From the NCBI GenBank assembly GCA_014529385.2, contig CM043958.1:82829525-82893524 (forward strand): a stretch of 64,000 bases of DNA. Direction: 5' to 3'. The notes under the pieces were generated by a model, which saw only the letters and a program-made list of their open reading frames with translations, was not told the origin of the DNA and searched no databases. Below, piece after piece: positions 45,563-57,024 of the stretch. The position numbers and the translations under genes were made by a program. The stretch is from Adiantum capillus-veneris (taxonomy: Eukaryota > Streptophyta > Polypodiopsida > Polypodiales > Pteridaceae). Within the stretch, counting starts at the first letter, position 1. The number at the start of each line of letters is the position of its first letter.

Positions 45563-47011
45563 TCATTTGTAGCCACTCGTCCAACTAGGCATCTCCTCAC
45601 CTACGAATGTTACAAGCTTGATGGTGCCACTTTGTGATATATCATGTATTACAAAAGGCCCCATCCCTCGCTTTTTGAGTTTTTTGGAGTGTTGTTTGAG
45701 GGTATATATTAAAACGTAATCCCCTTTTTGGAACTCCTTGCCAATCACGTATTGATCATGGAAAGCCTCAATTTGTTTTTTTTTAGCATATACTCCAGCT
45801 ATCGCTCTAAGTTGGGTGTAATTGTTCTAGGGTGTCTAGTCTCTCCGATAGCTCATGGCCCGTCCATCCTAATTGTGTTTCCACTCTTAGAGTTTTGATT
45901 AGGAATTCCAATGGTAGGATCCCATTAATCCCGAATACCAGGTTAAAGGGAGTCGTGCCGATGGAAGTTTTAAAAGCTACTTTGTAAGCCCATAAGGCTG
46001 TGTGTAGCTTTTGATCCCAATCATTTCTTGAGTCAACTGAGTATTTTGGTGAGTACCGTTCATAAAATTTTGTTTGGTACACTCTGCTTGCCCATTATCT
46101 TGCGGATGATAGGGTGCCGGTTTCGATGGACAACCATGAATTCATCAAGGAGGCTTTCAATGACGTCGTTTAAAAAGTGTGTTCCCCTATCGCTCACTAT
46201 TTCGATAGGTAGTCCATATCTTGTAAAGACGTGTTAAAAAAGGAACTGAGCTATAGTTCTTGCATCATCTTTTTGGGTCGCTTTTGCTTCTGCCCATTTT
46301 GTCATCTAGTCTGTTGCTACGATGATGTATTGTGCATGCGTCCTATATCCTGGAGGTATGATGGGACCAATGAAGTCAATGCCCCATTTGGAAAAATCAC
46401 ATACCCCCATCATTGGCCTCAGTGGCATTTCATCTATCGATTGGGGTGGTTTTGTACGTTGACATTCATCATTCATCACATCGTTTAACATATGTCTCTG
46501 CGTCCATAACCAGGGTTGGCCACCATATGCCTGAGTGTAGAACGAGCTTTGCCATTTTATTAGCAGAGAAATGTCCCCCACACTGTCTTGAGTGTGCTTG
46601 ATTCAAGATAACGTAATATTTGATTTCTGTAGGACACAGCCATAGTTGTTTGTCCTTTCCTCATCTATATAGTTGGTTGGCAATGACCATATAGTCTTTG
46701 GCCTCTTCTTCTACGGTTTTCATTCTTGCTTTGCCCCATTCCTCTAGAAACATTTTTTTTTTTAAGTACTCAACTATGTGAGTACTCCATTTGGGTGCTT
46801 GTACTACTCTAAACAGGGTGGCATGTTCCACTGGAGGTTGTTTTGTATAGCTATCGCAGGATTTTACATATGTATGGATATTGTGTTCCATGTTTGGCCA
46901 GTAGACTCTCACTCTCTTTAGCCATTGGCATGTCTGTGTTTCTCCGTTGTAAAATCCCGTATTTTGTATATGAGCTTGTTTGAGGTAGGTGATTCTTTGG
47001 GCTGTACACAT
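45563..47011 (-). pseudogene. Integrase of element C
   Basis: Zinc domain remnants (AHIQNTGFYNGETQTCQWLK, then YVKSCDSYTKQP) and core start KWGIDFIGPIIPPGYRT at about 46380. The third-acid region was not found intact (46083-46300 is broken). Then WDQKLHTALWAYKVAFKTSI and TPFNLVFG (45807-46082), and the C-terminal part FQKGDYVLIYTLKQH ... MGPFVIHDISQSGTIKLV (45563-45748). Several frameshifts. Confidence 0.82.
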
Positions 47012-47106
47012 AGTCTCAATATCCCATCCTTACCGTGTTTGTACAGCCGTCTTGCTAAAAGTTAGAGATTTTGTGTTTGATGTATAATTGATGGTTGTCT
47101 TTCTAT

Positions 47107-48520
47107 CTATAATGAGCCGATTGTGAGTAGAGGAATGACCTCTTTGCTCCATCTCGATACCATTTTGATGTTAAATAGATACAAATCGAGAAGATCATCA
47201 TCGACACCTTCAGGTGCTTCCCAATGAAACAATCGTGAAAGATGATCTGCTCTTGTGTGTGTGGTCCCCTTTTTTACGACTACTGTGAAGTCAAACTCAA
47301 GCAATAGTATAAACCAGTGAAAAATTCTTCCAGTGTTGCATGGTTTGTTTACCAGTTATAGCAGTGCTTGGTGATCCACAAAGAAGTCAAACTTGTTTGC
47401 TAGAAGGTGGTGTCTAAATTTCCTGACAGCATATATAATTCCCAGTCCTTCTCTTTTTGTAGTGGTATAATTTTTCTCTACGTTGTTTAGCTGCCGACTA
47501 GAGTAGCAAATGGGAAAATCCATTTTCTTCTCTCTTGGTTGGGCTAATATGCATCCAATGGAATAGGCTGATGCATCAACATGAACATAAAAGATTTTTC
47601 TCCAGTCGAGGACTTGCAAAATTGGAGCAAAAATTAATTGCTGCTTCAATTTTTGGAAATCGTGCTCGCATTCGTCCGTCCATTCAAACTTAGCAATGAG
47701 GGCGTACAACGGCTTAGGTATTACCGTATACATGTATATGAATCGCCTGTAGTACCCGCAATGCCCCATAAATGCCTGCACTTCTTTCATCTTCGTTGGT
47801 CGCGGTAGTGCAACAATTATTTTTACCTTCTCTTGATCCGTTGAAATTATGTTTTTGGACACAATGTGGCCCAAAATTTTACCTTGTCTTACCATGAAGA
47901 CACATTTTTCCGAGTTTAAGCAAATATGATACATTCTGCACTTTTCAAAGACTTTCCCCAGATGAGTGATGTGGTCACTTCTTTGATGAGAATGAACACA
48001 AAGATCATCCATGTAAATCTCCAGAAATTGTTTCAGTTATTCTTTGAATGCGTTTGGCTCATTAGTCTTTGAAATGTAGCAAGGGCATTGGTCAGGTTGA
48101 AAGGCATTACCCTATAGGCAAATACACCCCACTCTGTCGCAAAAGCTATTTTATGTTGATCTTCTGCTTTAACTGTCAACTAGTTGTAGCTTGAGGCCTC
48201 TTTCCCTGCTACCCTCTCAATAACATGATCCGTTATTGGTAGTGGATAGGTATCCCTGATGGTGGTTGCATTTACCTGTTTAAGGTTTACACAGACACAT
48301 AGTTTTTCTTCCTTTTGGGTACCACCACAATAGAGGACACACAATCCGTGTGTTCAATCATGTAGATAAACTCGACATCCTTCAGTTTGTCTATCTCTTT
48401 CTTAATTTTCTTAGCAAAAGTCTCATTGTACGTGTAAAGGCATTGTCTGCGTGGTCTGGCATCACTCTTAAGGGGTATCGTGTGTTGAAAAATCTCAGGA
48501 TCTATCCCCTTCAGATCTTT
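47107..48520 (-). pseudogene. Reverse transcriptase and RNase H of element C
   Basis: Upstream RT blocks are broken but legible (48400-48060). From 48012 the frame is open for 218 codons: MDDLCVHSHQR (catalytic Asp pair), KILGHIVSKNIISTDQEKVK, MGHCGYYRRFI, and RNase H FYVHVDASAYSIGCILAQPR with CYSSRQLNNVEKNYTTTKRE. It ends with the RNase H-integrase linker GTTHTRADHLSRLFHW at 47304-47107. Confidence 0.88.
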
Positions 48521-49666
48521 GTATGACCATGCAAAGACATCTTTGTATCATTTGAGCGTATCTACTAGAAGTTGCTCTTCTTCGTCAGTAGTCTCCGTGG
48601 CAATGTATGCCGGTTTAGGCTCCTCACGTGGTTCTACTAAGTTGATGCATTTGGCTTTTTCAGGCCCATCATATGAAGTTCTTGGTTCTTTGGGATCTCG
48701 TTTGGGTTTTTGTACCACAATTTCCTATCCTGAATGGTATACTTCTTATAGTGGGAATGTGCATCGAATTTATCATCATTTTCCATTTTTGTTTTCCAAA
48801 CTTCCTTCAATGCTCGTTTCGGTTCATTGTATTTGATTTTGCACTCCATTTTGGACAACTTATTGATTTTTTGGAATTGCTCTCTTTTTTTGGTTTTTGT
48901 GTGTTTTCCTTTTTCGATTTTGTTTTGGTTGAGTAAGGTTTCATGTATCTCTTTGATATCCCATCTTTGAGGTAGTTCGTTGCTTCGACTAACCTTAAGT
49001 ACTGTGTTTTTTCAGTTAACAGAGGTACTGAGTCCTCTTTGTGCTTGTTTTGGTTGTTTCTACGTTTATCTCAATATCTGTGTTGTCTTCAAGGATTTTG
49101 GTATGGAAAATCATAGCAGATCACCTGTCGATCCTTCCGTTTGATGCTCTGACTTGAGCTACTAGACATCTCATCGTTTGTGTTATCCTCTATTAACTTA
49201 TCAGCTGAGTCTTGGAAATCTTCTTCATCCCAGGTCAAGGTCTCTTATTGAGATTCCCTCCACTATGCATTGGCACTTGACAACCCTCTCCTTGTCAGTG
49301 ACTTCCCTCTCTGACTTTGGATTTAGGTTGACACCCAACATTTGGAATGGAATGATATCATATCCTTCCTCATCGCAGAATTTGGTGAGGGTCACCTCGT
49401 TTACACAAACGTCAAGAGTGGCTAATACCTATTGCCATCCAAAAAGTTTGAACATTTCTTTTGGAACAGATTCTGGTATAAAGGCCTCGTCTTGTGCAGT
49501 CCTATCAAGATTGCAATTTTCCTTTTTAAACTTTTGCCTTCGGAAGCTTTTCCTGTCCACCACTGGTGAGCTTTGTTCTATAGACAAGCCGGTATTCCTC
49601 CTTCCTATTCAGTTGTGGAGTTCAAGTCTTCTCCTAGGGTTTGTTCTACATCTCTATAGCTATGAT
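48521..49666 (-). pseudogene. Linker between protease and RT of element C
   Basis: Degenerate coding sequence. A readable piece at 48858-48637 is basic and charged (SKMECKIKYNEPKRALKEVW). No domain recognised. Confidence 0.5.
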
Positions 49667-50107
49667 CTACGACACTAATTTTTTAGTGACATCCTTGTTC
49701 TTTAGATAGATATAGCCGTAGCCCCAGTCTTGCACCATTTTGAGCTGACGCATGAATGGTCTGCCCAATATGATATTGAAGTTGCTGCTCTCATCGAAAT
49801 CCATAATAGCAAAAGTGTGTTCATGTGCAATTCCACAAGAGGTTACCACAATTTGCTCCAAGGTGCCTATGAGTCTTTCTAGATACCCATCTGCCAATTG
49901 AAGTTTCATTCTAGTCTTTCTGAGAGCAGGTTTTCCCCATTTTTCCCACATTGCTTTGGTAGCTATGGCTATTCCAGGCCCACTATCCAATATTGCTATT
50001 GACTTGACCTCTTTGTACTCCACCGGCAGGGTAGTATTTCCTTCTTCACCTTCACAATAATCCCCTACCTTGTTTACTGGTACAGGCTCATGTTTAGTTT
50101 GTTTCAA
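49667..50107 (-). pseudogene. Retropepsin-like protease of element C (usual position)
   Basis: AILDSGPGIAIATKAMWEKW has the active aspartate (DSG), LQLADGYLERLIGTLEQ the flap region, and FNIILGRPFMRQLKMVQDWG the conserved ILGRPF end. It lies between Gag and RT, as expected. Confidence 0.82.
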
Positions 50108-51441
50108 GGGTTGTGTCTTTCAGCGTGTTTGGAGAAGAATTGGGTGGCAGAATTACCAGCCCTATTTTTTCCAAAAAAAATTGACCTCATCCCAAAGATG
50201 CGGTTTGATGTGCAGTAACTCTAACAGAGTGAGTGTACAACGGATAAGGGATGACATCATCTCGTGAAGAGTTTTAGTATCCATCATCTTAGGATTGGCT
50301 TTCCATTGAGACGGTACTTTCTTCATCTCCGATCGAGTTTCATGGTTACCAATCAATGAAGGTAAAGTCTTCAACAACTATGGTTTACTATCTTTCAATA
50401 TCGTTGTACCTGCATCGCCATATAGTGATATGATGTCATTTGGGTAGAGCTCATGCTCCAAGTGGATCTCTGGGATGGGAGCTGACAGAAGTGTAGCACT
50501 TCCATCTTTTCTATTCTTGATTTGTTTCCATAGCTCTGGAGGCCATTGTTTTTCAACTTTTGGAATTGGCAGTGGTGCTTGAGAATACATTCCATCTGTT
50601 GTATTGACTGCCACCCTCGTATCCAACGATGTTTAGTTTACAGAATCTGGTCGGTCTTTCTTTTCAATTCCCCACCCCTCTAACTCTTGAATCTTTTCTC
50701 AAATTTATACCTCAGTTTTTGGAGCAGTAGGAACTGATGGTTCCATAAGCACTTGAGTAGCTTGGATGAGCTCCTTGCACATATTTAGCCTCTCTTTCTC
50801 ATAGCCTGGATGAGGGTACATTAACCACCTATCCTCTTGGGTTTGGTTAGGCTTTAGCCTTGCCTCGTAAGCTTTAAAAATTGCATCCAAAGGTTCGAAC
50901 ACCTTGTCTACCAAGACAGATCCTCCCGATGGTATATCCGATGATTTTTTTATCTCGTTGTTTCGCTTAAGGTCTCTTTCCCTTTGCAGTTGTTCCTATG
51001 CTCTCAGTAATTTGATTTCCAATGCCATTTTTATCTTTTCTCTTTTAGCTTTCATCTTGTCTTGTTTTGCCTTCCAGAATTCCTAGGGGTTCAAACAGAC
51101 AAATTTTCTATCTCTATTTGGCTGGCTGGGACGTTCCTTGCTACCTCATGTGCATGAGCTCTAGTCATCGCATTTATCAGAATGTTTGGTTCTGTTTTTG
51201 ATCCACTTGAGCTTGGCACCATCCCCATTTTGTTCATGGTTGCGTTCCCTTTGTTGTCAAGGTTTTTTGGACAGTGTCGAATGAGATGGTCGGTCGTACA
51301 TCCATCACAGAATCCAAAAAGTTTTACCCATTCTCCTTTGTTTGGACAAACTCTCACCCAATGATCACTGCCACATTCAAAGCATGGTCTTACAGGTGGT
51401 GGAGAAGATTTTGGAGCCCCCATCAATTGTCCTGCTCTAGG
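50108..51441 (-). pseudogene. Gag C-terminal part of element C with two zinc knuckles
   Basis: Directly left of the nested copia insertion. It carries CFECGSDHWVRVC and CDGCTTDHLIRHC, both CX2CX3HX4C rather than the common CX2CX4HX4C. A charged helical stretch follows (DKVFEPLDAIFKAYEARLKP, 50910-50850), then linker pieces to 50162. The reading frame continues across the copia insertion into 57025 and beyond. Confidence 0.8.
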
Positions 51442-51446
51442 AGGAT
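51442..51446. repeat. Copia target-site duplication AGGAT, left
   Basis: AGGAT abuts the left LTR and recurs at 57020-57024. Confidence 0.95.
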
Positions 51447-51534
51447 TGTTAAAAAATAAGACGTAGCTAACTAGATTTTTGAGTAGATTACTTAATGGAG
51501 AGAGATAGATTTCACACACAAGAGATTATACTAG

Positions 51535-51617
<83 letters not shown>

Positions 51618-52247
51618 CACGATATACGTGGTTCACCCAATGTGGGCTATGTCCACGGGAAAGCAGCCACTCAATGGCTTTAGCACTTCAAAAGAAGAAG
51701 TAGTTTACAAAGGGATTAAACCCTTGATAGAGCTCCCACCTTGCTTCACTCTCACCACCTCACACTCACCTTGTTGCATCAACTTCACACTATGAAATGT
51801 GTGTAGAAATGGCCTCCTTTTATAGGCCAAAAGGGCTACCCTCTCTTATGAGAGACAGCCATGTGTAGCCGCCCTTGTGCGAATAAGTCCAAATCGGACC
51901 CTCCAATCCGCCCATGTGTGGCCGCCCTTGAGAACACAAGTCCGCTTTTGAATTCGGCCACCGGCCATTGACTTTCGACCACCGGCCATTGACTACCGGC
52001 CACCGGCCAACCGACCGGTTGTTTTTCGACCACTTTCCGACCGCCGTCTGGCCATAATATTCCGGCGAATAGGAATATTCCGGAAAAAAAAAGTCTCGGG
52101 GGCCCCTGATTCTTGTCCGTGAAAATTTTGGTTTCCGGTGAGTGATTTTCCTTCATGCACGATGGCTTCTCCTCATAATGGGGGCCTTACAAATGTGCGC
52201 TTTTACCACAGAAAATTACAAGGGTAAATCAGGCTCCATACTTAACA
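51447..52247 (-). repeat. Copia LTR, left (3' LTR)
   Basis: 801 bp, TGTTAAAAAATAAGACGTAG to ACTTAACA on the plus strand. Includes (GA)38 at 51537-51613 and a run of CCGGCCA/CGACC repeats (51955-52050). Confidence 0.95.
51537..51613. repeat. (GA)38 tract in the copia LTR
   Basis: 77 bp here against only about 16 bp at the same place in the other LTR (56298-56313). Confidence 0.97.
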
Positions 52248-52262
52248 ATCTCCCACTTGGAG
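52248..52262 (-). promoter_or_regulatory. Polypurine tract of the copia element
   Basis: The minus strand reads TCTCCAAGTGGGAGAT just before the LTR start TGTTAAGTATGG, the standard copia arrangement. Confidence 0.85.
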
Positions 52263-52307
52263 ACTGATCTCCAAACCAAACTTGTGACTGCTTTCCATTC
52301 TGGCTTC

Positions 52308-53069
52308 TTATCCTTGAATGCCAATTGAAGATGAGCAAAAGCTCAACTTCTCCTTGTTGACCACCTTTGTAAACATGTCTGCAGGATTTTCCCTTGTATG
52401 CACCTTTCCTAGCTTTAGTTGTCCCTCTTCCAAAAGAGTGCGTATGAAGTGATATCTCACCTCAATGTGCTTTGTCCTTGAATGAAAGGCTGAGTTCTTC
52501 ACAAGATGGATAGCGCTTTGGCTATCACTGTACAAGACACAATTGTCTTGTTTGAATCCAAACTCTTCTAAGAATCTGTGAAGCCACAAAATTTCTTTGC
52601 TTGCCTCTGTCATTGCTACATACTCTGCTTCCGTGGTAGAAAGTGAAACCACTTTCTGCGGCTTTGAAGCCCAACTTACTGTTGTGCCTCCAACCGTGAA
52701 CACATAGCCAGTAGCGCTCCTTCGAGTATCTTTGTCACCTGCCATATCTGCATCAGCATACCCTTCTAGAAAAATATCAGTTCCTCCAAAATACAAAGCA
52801 TTTGTTGTTGTCCCTTTTAGATACCTAAGTATCCACTTCATAGCTTGCCAATGCTCTTTACCTGGGTTGTCCATGAACCTACTCACAACTCCCACTGCAT
52901 GTGCAATGTCTGGCCTTGTCCAGACCATAGCATACATTAGAGAACCTGCCGCTGTAGCATATGAAACTTTAGACATATAGGCTATCTCCTCTTGTGTCTT
53001 TGGACACATATCCTTTGTTAGTTTAAAATGACCAACCAAAGGTGTAGAAACTGGTTTTGCATTTTGCAT
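52308..53069 (-). CDS. Copia RNase H domain (end of pol)
   Basis: Open for 253 codons after a stop at 53079-53081. NAKPVSTPLVGHFKL, VSYATAAGSLMYAMVWTRPD and LEGYADADMAGDKDTRRSAT are the usual copia RT-RNase H joint. TEAEYVAMTEASKEILWL and LYSDSQSAIHLVKN carry RNase H acids, and HTRENPADMFTKVV the end. Only one stop separates it from the RT above, so pol is broken by a single nonsense change here. Confidence 0.92.
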   Translation of the reverse strand: MQNAKPVSTPLVGHFKLTKDMCPKTQEEIAYMSKVSYATAAGSLMYAMVWTRPDIAHAVGVVSRFMDNPGKEHWQAMKWILRYLKGTTTNALYFGGTDIFLEGYADADMAGDKDTRRSATGYVFTVGGTTVSWASKPQKVVSLSTTEAEYVAMTEASKEILWLHRFLEEFGFKQDNCVLYSDSQSAIHLVKNSAFHSRTKHIEVRYHFIRTLLEEGQLKLGKVHTRENPADMFTKVVNKEKLSFCSSSIGIQG

Positions 53070-53078
53070 TGCAAACCT

Positions 53079-54707
53079 TTATAGTACCTTCTTGATGTAA
53101 TCTTCTTGAGATAGCTTTATTGTCTTCTTCGTCCTGTCCCTTGATATTTTCATACCAAGTATCCTCTTTGCAGCACCTAAATCTTTCATTGAAAAAGATT
53201 TGGACAGCTTCTCTTTTAGGTCTTTGATGTCCTGCATGTTAGCACTTACAATCAACATGTCATCAACATACAACATTAGGATGATGAATTTCCAATCTCC
53301 AAAATTCTTCGTGTAGACGCAGTGATCCGAGTTGCATCTTGTGAATCCATGATCCAACATCCATCGATCAAACTTCAAGTACCATTGTCTTGATGCTTGC
53401 TTTAAACCATACAAGCTCTTCTTTAATCTGCAAACCATTTTCTCCTTACCTTTTACTTCATACCCCTTTGGTTGAAGCATGTAGATTTCCTCCTCTAAGT
53501 CACCGTGAGGGAATGCCGTATTTACATCCATTTGCTCGAGATTTAGATCATGAGTAGCCACAAGGCTTAAGACAAGACTAATTGAGTTCATTTTTACAAC
53601 AGGAGAAAATATTTCATTGAAGTCAATACCTTTCTTTTGAGAAAAACCTTTTACCACAAGCCTAGACTTGTACCTTTTCTTCCCACCTTCTTCTTCCTTT
53701 AGCTTGTACACCCATTTGTTTTGAAGTGCCCGCTTACCTTTAGGCAACTCAACCAACTCCCATGTTTGGTTGCGATGTAGTGAGTCCATCTCCACTTGCA
53801 TGCTCTTCGTCCATTCTTCTTTGGATTCATGTTGCATAGCTTTTTCGTATGATTCTAGCTCTCCAGAATCTGAGATCAAGAGATGGTTGAAGGAAGGAAC
53901 AAACCTTTCTGGAGGTCTACTTGCTCTTGTAGATCTTCGGGGAATAGGTTGAGGCTCCTCATTTGGTTGACGTTGTTGCACATTGTCACCGTTTGCTGTC
54001 CTTGAGTCTTCACCGTCCTGCAGCTCCATGTACTCATCACCTGTTTCTTTCATTTGTTTTCTCTCCAAGTAATCTTTGTACATATTTTGTTCGTTAAAAA
54101 TTACATCCCTACTCCTTATGATTTTACCATGTTCAGGATTCCATAGGTGATACCCAAAGTCTCCTTCTCCATAGCCAATGAAGAAACACTTTTTGGACTT
54201 TGCATCTAGCTTTGATCTTAGGCTTCTATCTATGTGCATGAAAGCCTCACACCCAAACACTTTGAGAAATGCATAATTCATTGGTTTACCTATCCATGCC
54301 TCTTCTGGAACTCCCCAATCCAATGCCGTTGAGGGTGACCGATTGATTAAGTACACAGACGTACTTACAGCTTCCGCCCAAAGCTCAAGCGGTAGGCCTG
54401 CATGTAGCCGCATGCTTCGTGCTCGTTCCATGATTTTCCTGTTCATCCTTTCCGAAATCCCATTTTGTTGAGGTGTCCTTGGGGTTGTCCTTTGCCTCCG
54501 AATGCCATTGCTAGCACAAAAGCTTTTAAAAGCTTGGCTGCAATATTCGCCTCCATTGTCGGATCTGAGGCATTTAACCTTGGTACCTGTTTCATTCTCC
54601 ACAAAGGCTTTCCACCTTTGAAATATGGAAAATACATCGGATTTATTCCTCATGACATAAACCCATGTTTTCCTAGTCGCATCGTCTATGAATGTTACAT
54701 AGTACAA
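53079..54707 (-). CDS. Copia integrase core and reverse transcriptase
   Basis: 542 open codons. Integrase: FIDDATRKTWVYVMRNKSDV, LRSDNGGEYCSQAFK and TPQQNGISERMNRKIMERAR (catalytic D, D and E), then KCFFIGYGEGDFGYHLWNP. RT: NKWVYKLKEEEGGKKRYKSR, FSPVVKMNSISLVLSLVA, LEQMDVNTAFPHGDLEEEIY, LKKSLYGLKQASRQWYLKFD and the catalytic LMLYVDDMLIVS (YVDD). It overlaps the gag-protease frame by 13 bases in another frame, so one frameshift separates them. Confidence 0.95.
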   Translation of the reverse strand: MYYVTFIDDATRKTWVYVMRNKSDVFSIFQRWKAFVENETGTKVKCLRSDNGGEYCSQAFKSFCASNGIRRQRTTPRTPQQNGISERMNRKIMERARSMRLHAGLPLELWAEAVSTSVYLINRSPSTALDWGVPEEAWIGKPMNYAFLKVFGCEAFMHIDRSLRSKLDAKSKKCFFIGYGEGDFGYHLWNPEHGKIIRSRDVIFNEQNMYKDYLERKQMKETGDEYMELQDGEDSRTANGDNVQQRQPNEEPQPIPRRSTRASRPPERFVPSFNHLLISDSGELESYEKAMQHESKEEWTKSMQVEMDSLHRNQTWELVELPKGKRALQNKWVYKLKEEEGGKKRYKSRLVVKGFSQKKGIDFNEIFSPVVKMNSISLVLSLVATHDLNLEQMDVNTAFPHGDLEEEIYMLQPKGYEVKGKEKMVCRLKKSLYGLKQASRQWYLKFDRWMLDHGFTRCNSDHCVYTKNFGDWKFIILMLYVDDMLIVSANMQDIKDLKEKLSKSFSMKDLGAAKRILGMKISRDRTKKTIKLSQEDYIKKVL

Positions 54708-56139
54708 TGAGCCACCAAGTGATGGTGTACTTGCAGGACCCCAAACATCAGAATGACCCTCTTTTGTTTACCATAAACACAATCTTCACAGACCTCTAAG
54801 TCCACTTCTTTCAAACCTGGTAGAAGCTTCTTTGTTTGAAGGATTTGCATTCCTTTGGCACTCATATGCCTAAGTCGGTAGTGCCACACCGCACTGTCAA
54901 CTTCTGTAGTTGCTGCACAAGCTGAAGGTTGCGTGCTAACAGTACACAAGTAAAGTGTACCGACTTTTTCTCCCTTGGCAACCACCAAAGATCCCTTTGA
55001 GATCTTCCACCGTTTGTTTCCGAATGCAATGTTGTGACCTTCATCGTCCAATTGTCCTCTAGAGATCAAATTTTTGCGAAGAGAAGGAACATGCCTAACA
55101 TATTTAAGCTTCCATTCATTTCTGTTAGCAGTTTTGACAGAAACTGTACCTTTGCCGACAATCTCACAAGCTTCATCATCTCCCAAGTATATATACCCAA
55201 AATTACCTTTGATGTAGTCTTGGAAATGTTGCTTGTGTGGTGTCGCATGGAATGAAGCCCCGGAATCTACTATCCAAGTATTAGACACATTGTCTAATGA
55301 GAGAATTAGAGCATCTTGCTCTACTTTACCTGCCACATTGGCCTTCGATGTTGGTTTGTTGTCTTGAGAATCTGTCTCCTTCTTCTTCTTGGACCAACAA
55401 TCCTTCTTGACGTGGCCCTTCTTGCCGCAGTTCCAACATTCAAGAACTGACTTTATGCGTGACTTGCTCCGCCTTGAGCGATCACGACCCTTTTGGTTTT
55501 TGAACCTCTCCTTAGGCCTTCCTCTTGTTTCCACTGATAGTGCAGCACTTGATGATTCTCCTGTGCTTCTCCTTCGCATTTCCTCGCTTAGGAGAACACC
55601 CACAACATCATCAAACTTAAGAGTATTTGTGCCAGAGATAGAATTACTTACAACCATCACAAGGCTGTCCCAACTATCCGGTAGAGATGATAGTATAAGG
55701 AGAGCTCGCACTTCATCATCGAAATTGATTTTCACTGATCGAAGTTGACTTATGTTTGTGTTAATGTCATTTAGGTGTTCTGCAACTGAACCATTCTCTG
55801 CCATCTTTAGATTGAACAAGCGCTTCATAAGAAATACCTTATTGGATGCCGATGGTTTCTCGTAGAAGTCGTCAAGTGACTTCATCAAGTCCTCCGTGGT
55901 CTTCATCTCTGAAACATTGAAGGCCACCGTTGACGCCAAGCTTAACCGGATTGTTCCCAGTGCCTTTCGATCAAGGACAATCCATGCTTCATCTGCCATT
56001 GTTGTGGGCTTTTTCGCAAGACTGCCTAGTGGCAAATAGAGGTCCTTCTAGTAGAGATAGTCTTCAATCTGCATCTTCCAATGTTGGTAGTTTTTTCCGT
56101 TGAACTTCTCAATCTTGAGCTTCCCTTCCTCCGCCATAA
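54695..56139 (-). CDS. Copia gag, protease and integrase N-terminus
   Basis: The likely start is MAEEGKLKIEKFNGKNYQHW at 56139; one TAG interrupts it near 56049. The frame is then open from 56035 to 54695. Gag ends with the knuckle CWNCGKKGHVKKDC (about 55440-55400). Protease: WIVDSGASFHATPHKQHF (about 55280). The integrase zinc part reads WHYRLRHMSAKGMQIL ... CEDCVYGKQKR. The Gag is short and of the copia UBN2 type. Confidence 0.92.
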
Positions 56140-56197
56140 CTCCCACTCAATTCAAGGAATCCTTTCCTTGAGATAATTTAGCTACGAGAAAACCTTG

Positions 56198-56209
56198 CTC
56201 TTATACCAG
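56198..56209 (-). promoter_or_regulatory. Primer-binding site of the copia element
   Basis: The minus strand reads TGGTATAAGAGC, the initiator tRNA-Met site with one difference (A for C), two bases from the LTR. Confidence 0.85.
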
Positions 56210-56211
56210 TT

Positions 56212-57019
56212 GTTAGGAAATAAGACGTAGCTAAATAGATAATTGAGTAGATTACTTAATGGAGAGAGACAGATTTATATACACGAGATTATAGAGTAGA
56301 GAGAGAGAGAGAGTACACACGATATACGTGGTTCACCCAATGTGGGCTACGTCCACGGGAAAGCAGCCACTCAATGGCTTTAGTACTTCAAAACAAGAAG
56401 TAGTTTACAAAGGGATTATACCCTTAATGGAGCTCCCGCCTTGCTTCACTCTCACCACCTCACACTCACCTTGTTGCATCAACTTCACACTATGAAATGT
56501 GTGTAGAAATGGCCTCCTTTTATAGGCCAAAAGGGCTGCCCTCTCTTATGAGAGACAACCATGTGTAGCCACCCTTGTGCGAATAAGTCCAAATCGGACC
56601 CTCCAATCCGCCCATGTGTGGCCGCCCTTGAGAAGACAAGTCCGCTTTTGAATTCGGCCACCGGCCACCGGCCATTGACTTCTGACCACCGACCACCGGC
56701 CATTGACTTCCGACCACCGGCCATCGGCTATTGACTACCGGCCACCGGCCAACCGACCGGTTGTTTTTCGACCACTTTTCGGCCGCCGTCTGGCCATAAT
56801 ATTCCGGTGAATAGGAATATTCCGGCTAAAAAAAAAGGTCTCGGGGGCCTCCGCCCCCGAGGCCTCTAAAGTTGCCCCTGATTCTTGTCCGTGAAAATTT
56901 TAGTTTCCGGTGAGTGATTTTCCTTCACGCACGATGGCTTCTCCTCATAATGGGGGCCTTACAAATGTGCGATTTTACCATAGAAAATTACAAGGGTAAA
57001 TCAGGCTCCATACTTAACA
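56212..57019 (-). repeat. Copia LTR, right (5' LTR)
   Basis: 808 bp, matching 51447-52247 apart from the GA tract length and extra CCGGCCA/CGACC units (56660-56760). Ends TACTTAACA, followed by AGGAT. Confidence 0.95.
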
Positions 57020-57024
57020 AGGAT

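Larger units (their letters stand above)
51447..57019 (-). mobile_element. Ty1/copia retrotransposon, nearly complete, inside the gag of element C
   Basis: 5573 bp with LTRs of 801 and 808 bp, 5-bp target duplication AGGAT, primer-binding site and purine tract in place, and one long gag-pol with few breaks. The domain order protease-integrase-RT-RNase H is that of Ty1/copia. The host gag reads in frame on both sides of the insertion. It is the youngest insertion in this part of the window. Confidence 0.95.
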
